Positions 1-10,522 of a stretch of DNA of 64,000 bases are shown here, one piece after another. Below the pieces are notes generated by a model. It saw nothing but the letters and a program-made list of their open reading frames with translations. It was not told the DNA's origin and ran no database searches. The DNA is from Isoetes taiwanensis (taxonomy: Eukaryota > Streptophyta > Lycopodiopsida > Isoetales > Isoetaceae): positions 62,001-126,000 of the forward strand of contig JAJEKV010000476.1 in the NCBI GenBank assembly GCA_021234155.1, given 5' to 3'. A program made the position numbers and the translations under genes. Positions within the stretch are counted from its first letter, which is position 1, and every line of letters starts with the position of its first letter.

Positions 1-3000
1 TGGACTTCATCGGCAAGTGAAATCTTTGTGCTTGCCCCTTCAACTTGTGTTTTACTTTCTTGAATGGGATTCGAACCCCAATCACAGATTCTGCAGGTAC
101 CAAAACATTCTTAGTAGGAAGCAGTTTATACTTATTGTGGCAGCCTGGGATTAGTTCATAATATTGTCCTTCAATGACACTAGTGCCAGCAGAGTATTCA
201 TTTCCATAGTCATCAATTGAATCTTCTTCCAATGCATGCTTTTCCCCGGGTGCACATGAGAACATAGTATGAAACACCTTCCACATTGTCCGTCTTTGCA
301 AAAGACACAAATACATCCAAACAGACTACAAATGTCATCCAAACCAGCCTCGTCCTCTGCATACAAAACTTCCACATCATTTTCAGCTTCAACACGAGGC
401 AATATGATCACGTGGGCTCCAAAACTTTTAGAGACCATTCTCCACAATGTTTAATGTTCTCACAATTCAACCAATTGAAGTTAATGCAAGCATCACAAAA
501 GCACGAGAGTGGTCCGTGAGATAGCAACTTTGTTGGATCTCTTTGGGTTTATAGTTGACACTGAGAATGTATCTGCCGAGTACGGGTAAAGTCTTGCAAT
601 TGAATGCTTGCTGCCTGTTCACATCTGTTTTTCCAACCTCCCAAAACACCCTTTCACAATCCGATTCCTTGGCCCTTAAAACCTGTTTGTTTACACTTTT
701 AATCCTTGGCATGCCATTTTGTTTTCTCTCTCGCTTTCTCAAGCCACAACTTTGCTATACCAGCCTACCGCCATCATGTGTGCCTTTCCCATGGCCAGAT
801 CCAAAGAAATTCCATATCACTTTCGAATTTTATTTTTTCAACATGGTATCTCTGATTCCATACCATGCACGCGTCTTGATTTGAATTGAGATGCACAACC
901 ATCCGACCACACATAATGAAGGTTTATGTGTCCACCTCCATTATTCTTAAGCCACCCCAAATGTAATTTAAAACCATGTTGCACAAAATGAGTGTCATGC
1001 TTCCTGTCATCTGAAACATAGAAATGCACTGTTTTTTTAAGCTTACCTTCTATTTTCATCATTGAAATATGGACCAAAATACTAATTTGATCAGGATTCC
1101 AATGCTCGGATTGCACTTCTGTCCCTGGTTTCAATGTGTAGTTCTCTGCAAAGTCAACAACAGACAACACACTATTATCGGGGAGTTTCTCAACACATCT
1201 TTTTAAACATTTTGCTCTCGCCAAATTGTCTTTGTAAAGTTATGATCGTAAACTTAGCAAGCTGATTTTTCATGTTCTTTAACAAAACGGATGCTTTGTC
1301 ATTCGATCAACTAATCTAAGCCTACGGATGTACCTTTTTGGATGGCTCATTGACATATGCATATACTTGCCAGTCCACATTCTGAATTCCATCTTCCTCG
1401 TTTGGACAGATGTCTAATTTCTTCACTCCACATTCATCACATTCGCCTTTGATGCATTTTAGTTTATGCCATTCATCCGTCACATATTTCATAAACCGTT
1501 GACCTCCACAAGATACTAACATTATCAAAAGTTTTCTTGTTTGCTTGACATACTCCATTGTTTCTTTGGGATGCACGGACACTACAGCCGCAAGTGCAAT
1601 TAACATGTAGGGATCTCCTCATATCATTGAAGGCCTTTCTGGACAGATCTGCTTGCTCATGTTTGACACAACAACATGTGTTTCTCTCCTTCAATTTCCT
1701 TATGCAATCAGGTTTGGATACTTTGAACCGTCAAGGCTTAATTTTGGTATCGGGATTACGATATACAAACCTGTTGATAAAGCTCGGATCGCAATAACAA
1801 AAGCATTAAAGACCATGTTAGCAAAATGATGTCGGCAACCGGATGCCAAAAGAGTATTGAACTATACTATTGTACAATTAATGTATGTTCTATGTACATA
1901 AAATGTCCATCCAACAGTTCCGCGATCACATTCTTTGTACATCTAATGTACATCTAATGTACACCAGCGGTTCCATGAACATCCAATGTACATCCAATGT
2001 ACATCCAATGTACATCTAATTAATGTTCCAATATTAGTACATCACATTAATGTTACAATATTAGTACAACTAATGTACATATGTCTGATTTGTTTGGCTT
2101 CATTACCTGAAAGTACACTAAAATGTAGAATGATGTAATTTTGATATTCAAGTACATGTAAATGCATTTTGCATGGACATGTAAGCTGTTAATGGATGTA
2201 CATCTAAAAAGTACCTAATAGCACATCATTGCCAAGATTTACGCTACTATGTAAACAATGTAAAATGCAATACATTTCATGAGAACCATGTGTATTCATT
2301 AACGCAGGTCACTCGAACGAGAACTAGAATGTACAGAATGTACTAGAATGTCTGAGAATGTACTAGAATGTCATGAAAGAATTTTGGAAGAAAACATAAA
2401 CTCCAAGACTGAATTGATTCAATTACAAGAGCAAACCCCGTGAGATATCAAGGTATTGTATTGCTTGTGTTCTCCTCTTCATGACATCTCTAACCTTTGG
2501 TGAAACTTTGGTATTGTCAAGCCAAAATTCCTTAACCACGACATTTGATTGAATCATCGATTCTATTTGATCTTGGCATCCTTCCCTGCCAAAGCCCATA
2601 CATTTGCTCCACTTAATGACATTATCTTCCTTCTTGCTGCAGCTTTGGATAAATTTCTTGGCTGTATCTTTAGCAATTTTGAAGAAACATTCTTGTTTAT
2701 ATCTCCTTTTTTTCCAACAATCATTGATAACAGTGAATGTTTTGCAGCCAATTTATCTTTGCTATTAGCAGACTTTACTTCTTGAAGTCCATCTTTCAAG
2801 TTTTTGATCATTGATTTCATAACAATAACTTCGGAAGGATTTCCAATTACAGGTTCGAAAACAGAAAAAAGCCTGTCATCTTGCAACAAGCGATCACAAA
2901 AACTAATCTTTGATACGGACGGCGTTTGCAAAGAATCGAGGATGCAATCCACCGACATCAACACGCTTCTTTATTTGTTTTGTGGCATAACACTGGCCAA

Positions 3001-3088
3001 TGTCGGCATACTTGCGCTTAGAACCATCACTTCCATTGGAATTCTCACCCTCCATGAACAGATTGAAATTGATTTGTATTTCTTGTAG
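1..3088 (-). pseudogene. Transposase-like gene of the DFAENY / GHGKG family, decayed and running off the left edge
   Basis: Reverse-strand fragments read in the same order: about 3060-2450 (basic N-terminal part, then V-K-E-F-W-L-D-N-T-K-V-S-P), 1800-1322 (N-T-C-C-C-V-K-H-E-Q, then C-D-E-C-G and W-Q-V-Y-A-Y-V), 1224-838 (D-F-A-E-N-Y, S-E-H-W, S-D-G-C-A-S-Q-F-K-S-R), 830-467 (G-S-G-H-G-K-G-T-H-D-G) and 447-1 (Cys-rich stretch, then a basic C-terminal part). At least four frame changes and one internal stop separate them. From memory, long uncharacterised proteins scattered in plants and invertebrates carry the same motif order; they look like transposases, with the acidic residues of DFAENY and SDG as candidate catalytic sites. 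The family call rests on several motifs in the right order. Calling it a transposon is inference, since I see no terminal repeats. Confidence 0.6.
1936..2020. repeat. Short tandem-like repeat, about 11 bp unit (ATGTACATCCA)
   Basis: Six or so near-copies of an 11-bp unit built around the palindrome TGTACA follow one another, with looser copies continuing to about 2350. The run lies in the gap between two conserved blocks of the decayed reverse-strand gene, so it may have expanded inside a former intron. Confidence 0.7.
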
Positions 3089-3495
3089 ATTCAATTGGCA
3101 TGTGTTTGCTTCTGGAATTCCTTCGGTGTTCGTCCTGTGAAAGGGGGGAATTTCGGAAAGGGAGGGACGGATCCATTCAATTTGGTTCGTGGTGGTTCGG
3201 TGGTTAACCAAGAATTTCGGGGGGAATGTCAGGGATGATCTTGCAATCATTGCATATCTGACACAAAACGACAAACCATAGTATCTTGATGTACATCTAA
3301 AATGTACCCCAAAAAAGCACAAATTCGTCCTTCAATTCAGTACGATGTACGTACACCCTTTCATGCTTTTACCCATCTGTGCAATATAAACTACTCACGT
3401 ATTCCTCAAAATTGAATGAAAATATTGGAAGAAACAGGGCCAGAAAAAATGCATAAGTAGTGCAAATGGAGGATCCTACTCCTCTGTATATTAGA

Positions 3496-3816
3496 GGGCA
3501 TAAGCATGCTACACCCTATCAAAAAAAGTACCATTTAGGAACCATAAAACTACCTAAAAAAGTACCCAACACTAGGTACTGGGTACTTTTATAATATCTC
3601 AATAACTACAAATGTTAAATTGGATGCATTCTTTTTGGCCTCCAATAGTATTGTCTCTATCTTAACCTTGAACATTGATATGCTTTTGACATTTTATATT
3701 GAACTTTTGAATTAGTTTTGACCAAAAGAACAAGAAAATAGTACCCAATCCAAAAGTACCTAGTGCAGGTACTTTGGCAGGTTCCAAAAATGGCAGGGTG
3801 TAGCATGCATATGCCC
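3496..3816. mobile_element. MITE family A, copy 1 (321 bp)
   Basis: The ends are inverted: GGGCATAAGCATGCTACACC at the left, and the right end reads GGGCATATGCATGCTACACC on the other strand. The flanks share TAGA (3492-3495 and 3817-3820). The interior matches the element at 8459-8785 in opposite orientation, including TACCCAACACT and GGTACTGGG segments and repeated AGTACC/GGTACT motifs. There is no coding capacity. The superfamily is unresolved: the short duplication and G-rich tips recall PIF/Harbinger, but the duplication is not TWA. Confidence 0.85.
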
Positions 3817-4806
3817 TAGAAACAATAAAACCAGCCTGCAATCCAGAGAAGCGGCACACAGATCTGTTTAACTGAAGCCCTGTTCCCAGAACAAAGTTAA
3901 AATGGCAAAAAAAAGCTTTATTCCGAGAACTGCTCCATAATCGAAGCTCCTGCCTGGATTCACAATTCCGGTAGGATGAGATTGGTAGCAGCAGACTCCC
4001 TTGCTGTTTCAATCGGCATGCAACAGGCCGTTGTCTTCCAAGGCTGCCCGATCATGTGAATTATCAGTATTTCCATATCCAGACATTGGACTTGCCCAAA
4101 AAAAATCATATGCTTCCCTTCCTTGACATCTAAATGCCTTTAAGCTGCTCAAATCCCTCCAAAAATACAAACTCGCATATCATACGGCCCCAAAACCTTA
4201 GTCCAAACCAATGCGAGAAGCTCCTCCCACAATACGAAACTCAAACATTGCAGGTTTATTAAGCTATATTGTTGTAGGTCGATGGCGTATGAGCAATCCG
4301 TAGTGGCTGTGTATATATGAAATGGATTTCTATTTTGTAAGGGGTAAGAATGCTTACTAAGTCGAGCTTTTCCATTAGTATCTTGTAAGGGTTGCATATG
4401 AACAGATAGATCCATAGGACTTGCTCTTTAAGGTGTTATTTTGCTGCGAAATTTTGTGGCTTATTCTTGGTATATCTAGAGATTTTGGTGTATCCCGTTA
4501 GACTTTTTCTTTTTTTTCTTTTTTCTTTTTTACTCAAATCAGAGTTAGGTTGAATTTTTCTTCGAGTTTAAATGTTTATGAGCTTATGAGCATCTTAAGG
4601 GACGCCCATGCCTGACCTTGCCTTAGTATAATGTTATCAAAGCAAAACGACACATAAGTTTTGTGTCCTGCCACAATTCACCCAAAGACTCAGCACAGAT
4701 GGCATTCTACAGGCATAATCCACCTTGAGGCTTGGTATTCAAATGGGTGCCTTCGCTCATGGTAGTTTATGGACACCTATGGATTGACATAATTAGATTA
4801 CTACAT
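3817..4806. other. Intergenic DNA, no gene seen
   Basis: I see no gene or element boundary here. Short reverse-strand reading frames around 3.7-4.4 kb show no family motif and fall in ordinary AT-rich sequence. A pyrimidine-rich run of T with scattered C lies near 4500-4540. Confidence 0.5.
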
Positions 4807-5538
4807 ATGGGAGGAGGTTGCAGATAATATTTTCTTGCAGCATAACTTGGCGAATGAGCCTGTATGGACAATCACAACGAATATTCCTTGGGAAAAGCAG
4901 TTCGTTTCCGGCCTGTTATAGACATCTCACATTGCAACCTCTGCTTCCCCCTTTGGCACAGTGGCAACTAAGAGTCCCTGAAGCAAAATACACCTTGGTT
5001 TGGTCTAGAGTGTGGGATAAGAATCTTATACCAAAGCAGTCAGTTCTCTCGTGGTGGATTGCACATAGAGCATTGAGGACTAATGTTCGTGTTCATTCCT
5101 TCAAGCCAAATATCAGTCCTCTGTGTCTATGCTGCAAGGGTGCACCTGAATCAATTGAGCATTGTTTTCTACTTTGTAGTGATCTCTCTCGCACCTGATC
5201 AGTTATACGCTCTTCTTTTCGAGTCAGCAAATTCTCTTAGGTATCTTCCCTGACAAATGGCCTCGCTTCAAGAAGTAAGCATTTAATATCTGCAGGGCTT
5301 TGGTTTGTTGGGTGATTTGGAAGCGCAGATGCCATCTGATCTTCCGAGATTTGAACACCCCTCTTGCGGGCCTCTACCAAGAGATAAAATCTCATCTACA
5401 CGATCAATTTTGGGCTTCAAAATTACGTCCGGATGTTAAGGATGAGGTTTGAGGTTACCTCAACCTCCCTTGACTTCCCATTTTATTAGCATCTTCCTAT
5501 TAATATAACGTTTCTTCGTTCTTCAAAAAAAAAAAATT
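4807..5538 (+). mobile_element. 5'-truncated LINE, 3' end of ORF2 with poly(A)
   Basis: The forward frame around 5000-5200 encodes the zinc-binding region that follows plant LINE reverse transcriptases (zf-RVT): V-W-D-K-N-L-I-P-K-Q-S, S-W-W-I-A-H-R-A-L, then C-L-C-C and E-S-I-E-H-C-F-L-L-C. Downstream, broken frames give W-V-I-W-K-R-R and a typical C-terminal tail. The fragment ends in a 12-13 base A run at 5526-5538. Upstream, W-E-E-V-A-D-N-I joins it by a frame change. A truncated 5' end, a poly(A) tail and frame breaks are what an old LINE insertion should show. Confidence 0.85.
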
Positions 5539-6679
5539 TTATATGAGGAGCAAATTGCCTTTAAAATGAGTATGAAGGAGAATTTTTTGCCATCCTTCAC
5601 AAATGTCATACCCCCCTTATGTCTAAGTGCATCCCTCCAGCAACAAGTATTGATTTGAATGTAACTACGAAGAAACGCACTTTATATTATTTTTTTCGAT
5701 ATGAACTTTTGTTGCTGCAATGATTTACCCACATGTTTACCTTATAAAGCATGTGATCCATGCTTATATAAATGTTGATCATGCTATAATTGGAGGAAAA
5801 ACCAAAGACCAAACTAGACTAATCCATTGCAGACCACTCGGTCTATGAGATGCGTATACCAAGTAGTCTTGGTTTATGGTCTTTCTTCTTTGCCAAAGTT
5901 GCATTAAAAATTTGAATTGAGAAACACCCTCCCTCCCCCCACAAAAGAGAAAAAAAAAGGGAAGAAGAAGAGAGAGAATAGAATAGAATAGAGTAGAATA
6001 GGAATAGGAATAGAATTTACGTATAAATGAAGAGGAAGGAATTACATAACTTTGAATAAAGAGATATGAGACACACACACGACACCAACATTATCAATCA
6101 GGTCCTATCCTCAAACAACACCATCCTCAATGATGTTCAAACATAACCTAGACTCCTCCACTTCCTAAAGCCAAGGATGCTTTGAGAAAGATTAGAGATC
6201 ATAAAGGAAATTCAAACCGAACTATTCCAAAATCAACTTTTGTATTATACAAGGATATGAGCATGTAACAATGTTTTAACGCTTCAATATGTCTCTATCG
6301 TCATATGAAAATCCCAAAAGTATCTCGATCTGTCGATTGCTCTAGTACATATCTTGAATACATTTTGCCTACTTGGAATCTTTATGTATAGAAAAACCTT
6401 CACGTAGCCCTAATTTTTAGGATGCAAGCTCGACGGATGCACAAAAGCTGAGATGACAACCTAGAATCATGGATGGGTGAATATTAGTGTGACATAAAGG
6501 GCGGTTGGACCCAATCCCATCGTCCTGTCCAATATAATATCACTTACCCTACAAGGCTTGCAAGAATTTTACTCATGCTTCTCTTTCTTTTTTTTCCTTT
6601 TTTTTTTACCTGCCATTCTGTTGCTAATGCCTGCATGCAGGACATGTGGCAATGCCCAACCATCCTTTGCGTTAATGCA
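5539..6679. other. Intergenic DNA with a GAATA microsatellite
   Basis: No gene is recognisable. A pentanucleotide run of GAATA and GGAATA units occupies about 5976-6016, preceded by a purine-rich stretch. The remainder is unremarkable AT-rich sequence. Confidence 0.5.
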
Positions 6680-6747
6680 AAGCCCTTTTACTGGACTTTC
6701 CCTGTTGTTAAGTACTTTCCAACAGGGAAAGTCCATTGAAAGGGCTT
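6680..6747. repeat. Short hairpin, 27-bp arms and 14-base loop
   Basis: Arms at 6680-6706 and 6721-6747 are reverse complements with two mismatches (core GGACTTTCCCTGTT), and the loop is 6707-6720. It could be a foldback relic or a small transcribed hairpin. The loop is short for a plant microRNA precursor, and nothing else supports that reading. Confidence 0.8.
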
Positions 6748-7099
6748 ACCCTTATCCGTGGAGTTACGATAGATTAGATTCTGGGGAAATTTACATGCAT
6801 TGAATATAGTTAAATTCGTGGTAAAAAAATTGGTTAAATTCTTGGATTGAATGGCGTACATATGGCGTAGCATATGAACTGGACTAATTGTCAAAATCTG
6901 ACCTACCTTAACTATAACTACTAGTAGTAAACGTAATGAACGGGACTAATTTTCGGCTCTATTTCACGTTTTCTTGCCGCTAATTTGGCTTATAGAATTC
7001 AGGAGTCAAACAACTTCAGATTCCGCGGGAGTTGCCGAACTATTTCACATGGGCCTATTCTTCGTCCCCGGGGCCTAAGTTCTTCGCAGAGGCTTAACC

Positions 7100-7312
7100 T
7101 TGGTTCGGAAAAAATTTCAGCCTCAAGAGGCACCTTTCCGACTGTTCTGAACCTATCTCGGCAAGCTCCAACACAGGGCCACGATTCCTCCAAAAATACT
7201 AAGAAAATCTGTTATTTTCAGCCGTAAGTTTTCTTCCTGTTTCAAATCTGTCCAACTAAATCTTGATTTTGTCCAATAGGTTACAAGGGTTCCATGGAAC
7301 TTCCCAACCAAG
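7100..7312. mobile_element. 213-bp MITE with 8-bp target duplication (hAT-like)
   Basis: The 8-bp sequence GGCTTAAC flanks it (7092-7099 and 7313-7320) and occurs once in the paralogous copy near 49210, which is therefore the empty site. The ends are inverted: CTTGGTTCGG at the left and CTTGGTTGGG on the opposite strand at the right. Eight-base duplications are characteristic of hAT elements, but the tip sequence is not the usual CAGGG type, so the superfamily is inferred from duplication length only. No reading frame of interest. Confidence 0.85.
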
Positions 7313-8217
7313 GGCTTAACTATTTTTCATACAGATGCCTAAGGATGAGATTCCACTGGTGGACATCACAGTTATCTATGTGCCATCAAATGCCACAAAA
7401 AAATAACTTCTAGAACTGGATACATGATTCCATTAGAGAGTTAATTAATTGCCACGTCAAATTTCATATTCGTTTCTCATATTTCAAATTTGTTTTTGAT
7501 GAGTCCATGTGCGCACAGTGGCCCAATGACCAAGCCGAATCCAAATCGATGCACACAAACAAGATGCAGAATCGATACTCAATCCAGGAGGACAGAAAAT
7601 CGAGGATAATAGAAAGTGGGAAGACGGATTTGCAAAAACGAGGCTTAATCCATGGATTAGTTGGTCGAATTTCAGACTGGAATTTAGAAACGAATGAGAG
7701 AAATGACAACAAATAAGAACTATTTCAAGAAACTCAATATTCTGAATACCAGATCTGTACGAAATGTTTTTTAACAGCACTTCCAAACCACACATATCTA
7801 TTTGCTTCAAGTAAACATGCCAGCTATTTTAGATCAACATCTTAACAACCAGCCTTATTAAAACATGTATTGAGGCATATTCAAAGCTTGCTTGTTAGAC
7901 CTCAACCTCCATATATATTTATTTTTCCATTAATCGGCAACCTATCAATCTAATCTACCATTTCCATCAATTATAGAAATTCTATCAATCTGCTATCTAC
8001 AATCTACAATCTACAATAAGCCATAAAAGCATTTAATCCCGTCTATTACTTGCATACAATCACTGCATTTAAACAGCTCTGTTCTCTTATCTCCTGCATC
8101 TTGGATTTTTTTTTAATGATTCTACATCATTTTATCTTAGCAAAAGACAAATGGAATTTAACTAATTGAGTGAAATTATGCGAAGCAGTTGTAAAACTCA
8201 AATGGCATACAACACAT

Positions 8218-9669
8218 TCATTTCTCTCCTGAGGTCTCACTATATTCTTCGTCGAATTGTTCATGAACTAACTCCATGAACCGTTTCTTGTACAATACAG
8301 CTACCAAAGCATTGCGACGTGCCGAATTAGCTATAGAAATTGCTACTGTTGTCCTTGGAGCTTTGTGAATGAACGATGCAACTGCTTCACTGTCATCTTC
8401 AAGTGATCTTGCAAGGGCTTCCATTGGGTTCAAATTCAGTCCATTCACTCTACGTAGAGGGTGAAAGCATGCTACGGTGTACCACTTTTGGAACCCTCAA
8501 AAGTACCTACACTGAGTACTTTTAAAATTGATACTTTCTACTTTTTCTTTCCATTAAAATCAATCTAAAAATTTTGAGTTGAAGGTCAATAACATATCAA
8601 TCTATAGTATTAGAGGATGACAATACTATTAGAGACTAAAGTGGATGAATAAACTCTCAAACTTATTGTTTATTGAGACATTAATGCAAGTTCCCAGTAC
8701 CCAGTGTTGGGTACTCTACTTTTCTGGGTAGTTTCGCACTCCCTAAAAAGAACTTTAGATGGTACACCCTAGCATGCTTTCACCCAGACCATATAAAGCT
8801 GCTCGTGCCACTTCTGTCTCTGGAATATTCAAGCGCTTCATTTTATTTGCATACTGTTTGGTCTTCCTTTCAGATTTTATTGCTTTATGGAGTTCCAGCT
8901 TAGCCTCCTCAATCCATGAACTATCAAATTTTTCACCATGCCTTATGCAAAGATTATGTAAAACAAGACAAGTAGCAACAATCTCGGGTATGCTCTCTAG
9001 CTTAGTGTCATTTCGCTTTAGTAGCATTCTGAATCTGGATTTCAACATGTACCAAAAAAAGAACGTTCAACACCATTCTAGTGCTTGACTGGATGAAGTT
9101 CCAGTGATATTGTTGTCTACTCAATCCATATTGTTGTCTACTCAATCCATCCTTGTGTCCTTTGAATGGTGGAAGCATCCAAGGCCGCGGTGGATATGCA
9201 ACATCTCCAACAAGACAGTAATTACCAAGATGTCCAACTTTAATTCTTCTTCCTGCTTCTGTTTGTTCAAAAAGTTTCCAATCGTGAATGCTACCTGCCC
9301 ATCCCACATCATAATCCCAAATGCAACAGTGCGCATTGCCTCTTGGGTTGAGGTTTTGCTTCTCCTGGTGGCTATGAGAGATGCAGATGCTGAATAATGT
9401 GGTGTAGAAGAGAATGGAACAGAATTTATAAAAGCTGGCAATGGCATGGTGTTACTGCTATGAAGATGATGAAAAGGTAAGTTAGAAACATGAAATGGAA
9501 ATGTTGTTGGTGGTGGAAGTGCAGATGGTGGTTATGGAACTGCGGATCGGCGGCAAGGTGTTTTTTGTGGATATGCACGTTGGTTTTGAGAGTGCATCTC
9601 TTTATCCTCTTCTTGGACATCAAATTCTTGTGTGCAATGCATAATGTCAGGTTGTAAATCCATCTGCAT
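8218..9669 (-). pseudogene. PIF/Harbinger transposase (HARBI1-like nuclease), broken
   Basis: Reading from 9669 downward, a short N-terminal part is followed by the DDE nuclease core: Y-D-V-G-W-A-G-S-I-H-D-W, then L-V-G-D-V-A-Y-P-P-R-P-W-M-L-P-P-F-K, then L-K-S-R-F-R-M-L-L-K and L-V-L-H-N-L-C-I. These are the usual landmarks of the DDE_Tnp_4 family. The region of the first catalytic Asp upstream is not recognisable. Frames change at about 9307 and 9040, and a 14-codon block encoding G-L-S-R-Q-Q-Y is partly duplicated near 9110-9140. A MITE at 8459-8785 splits the C-terminal part; deleting it with one AGA copy makes the frame continuous, so the break is a clean later insertion. Confidence 0.85.
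8459..8785. mobile_element. MITE family A, copy 2 (327 bp), inside the Harbinger transposase
   Basis: The ends GGGTGAAAGCATGCTA are inverted on the two sides, with AGA directly repeated at 8456-8458 and 8786-8788. The 3-bp duplication is confirmed by the reading frame: without the element and one AGA, the transposase frame runs through without shift or stop. The interior matches copy 1 (3496-3816) in reverse orientation. Confidence 0.92.
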
Positions 9670-10522
9670 CAAATAATAACACAGATGTATAGAATCTAGG
9701 ATAATATAAGCATGATAGATTCACACACTCTTGCCATTTAAGTAGAAGTTTATAATAAATGAACAAGCTAACTGGACAATTTTGTACAGAAAGGCTAGCT
9801 TCAGGAAAGCTTCCAGAAAATAAAAGCTTAATTAGAGATTTGTATTCTAGATTCAGATACACAATTTTATGATAGAAACTCTCAATTGGAATGAAAAGAT
9901 TAATAAGAGAAATTGCTAACTGCGATCTTGATTCAGAAAAGCTTCCAAGATTAATTCAGAAAAGACTCTAAAGAAAGTATACATTTGGGAGAAAAAGACA
10001 ATTGTTAAATACCTGGCCTATTTGTCTTGATGATGTCTGACGGTAGAGGCTGTAGGAGCAGCGACCACTGGCGCCAAAAACGATCTCTTCTGCTTTGCAC
10101 CAATATTCCAGCAACGTATCAATAAAATTTGGATGGCAATTGGAATACCAATCCACATTGCCTGATAGTTATCGGCAAAGCCGGAATGCCCATGTCGGCT
10201 GGAAAGGAGTAACTACCAGGCACCAATGAAATCACAAGTTTCGGTAGTTTTGCTTATGTGTAGCTACGTTATTAGTCATTCGATAATTGTTAAGTCCTAA
10301 ATACTGTTAGTGGAATCTAAACCTAAGTTGTTTGCAATTGCCGGAGCTTGTTTCCTTAGAAATTGGCCGAACTTTCTAGAGCTTGTTTGTTCAAAAACCA
10401 AAACTCTATGTTTGAGAAACAAGCTTCAACTTCCATGCATTGTTCTTTCGGCCTCGCAAGGAGCCCAGGCCCGAAGGAAAAATAGAGCTGCAGAGATATT
10501 TTTTACAGTGAAACTAGAGAAA

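Larger units (their letters stand above)
7343..10323 (-). mobile_element. PIF/Harbinger transposon, 2,981 bp, complete ends
   Basis: Inverted ends GGATGAGATTCCACT (left) and GGTTTAGATTCCACT (right, opposite strand) are flanked by TAA at 7340-7342 and 10324-10326. TAA is the target duplication typical of PIF/Harbinger (TWA), and the paralogous repeat near 49240 keeps the uninterrupted site. The element encodes a decayed Harbinger transposase on the reverse strand (8218-9669). I could not recognise the second, Myb-like protein that such elements usually encode, although about 1 kb on each side of the transposase is unassigned. Confidence 0.88.
7033..10522. repeat. Low-copy repeat, copy A (split by two insertions)
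   Basis: Three blocks, 7033-7099, 7313-7342 and 10324-10522, line up in order with one continuous stretch at 49155-49450. Shared landmarks are CACATGGGCCTATTCTTCG, TTCATACAGATGCCTAAG, GCCGGAGCTTGTTTCC and AGGAAAAATAGAGCTGCA. A weaker match (TTTCGGCTCTATT) begins near 6951. The two interruptions have their own inverted ends and target duplications and are listed separately. What the repeat itself is remains unclear; no frame in it shows a known domain. Confidence 0.85.

Noticed and set aside
6680-6747. MicroRNA precursor
   Set aside because: The loop is only 14 bases and arms barely exceed 25; no other evidence.
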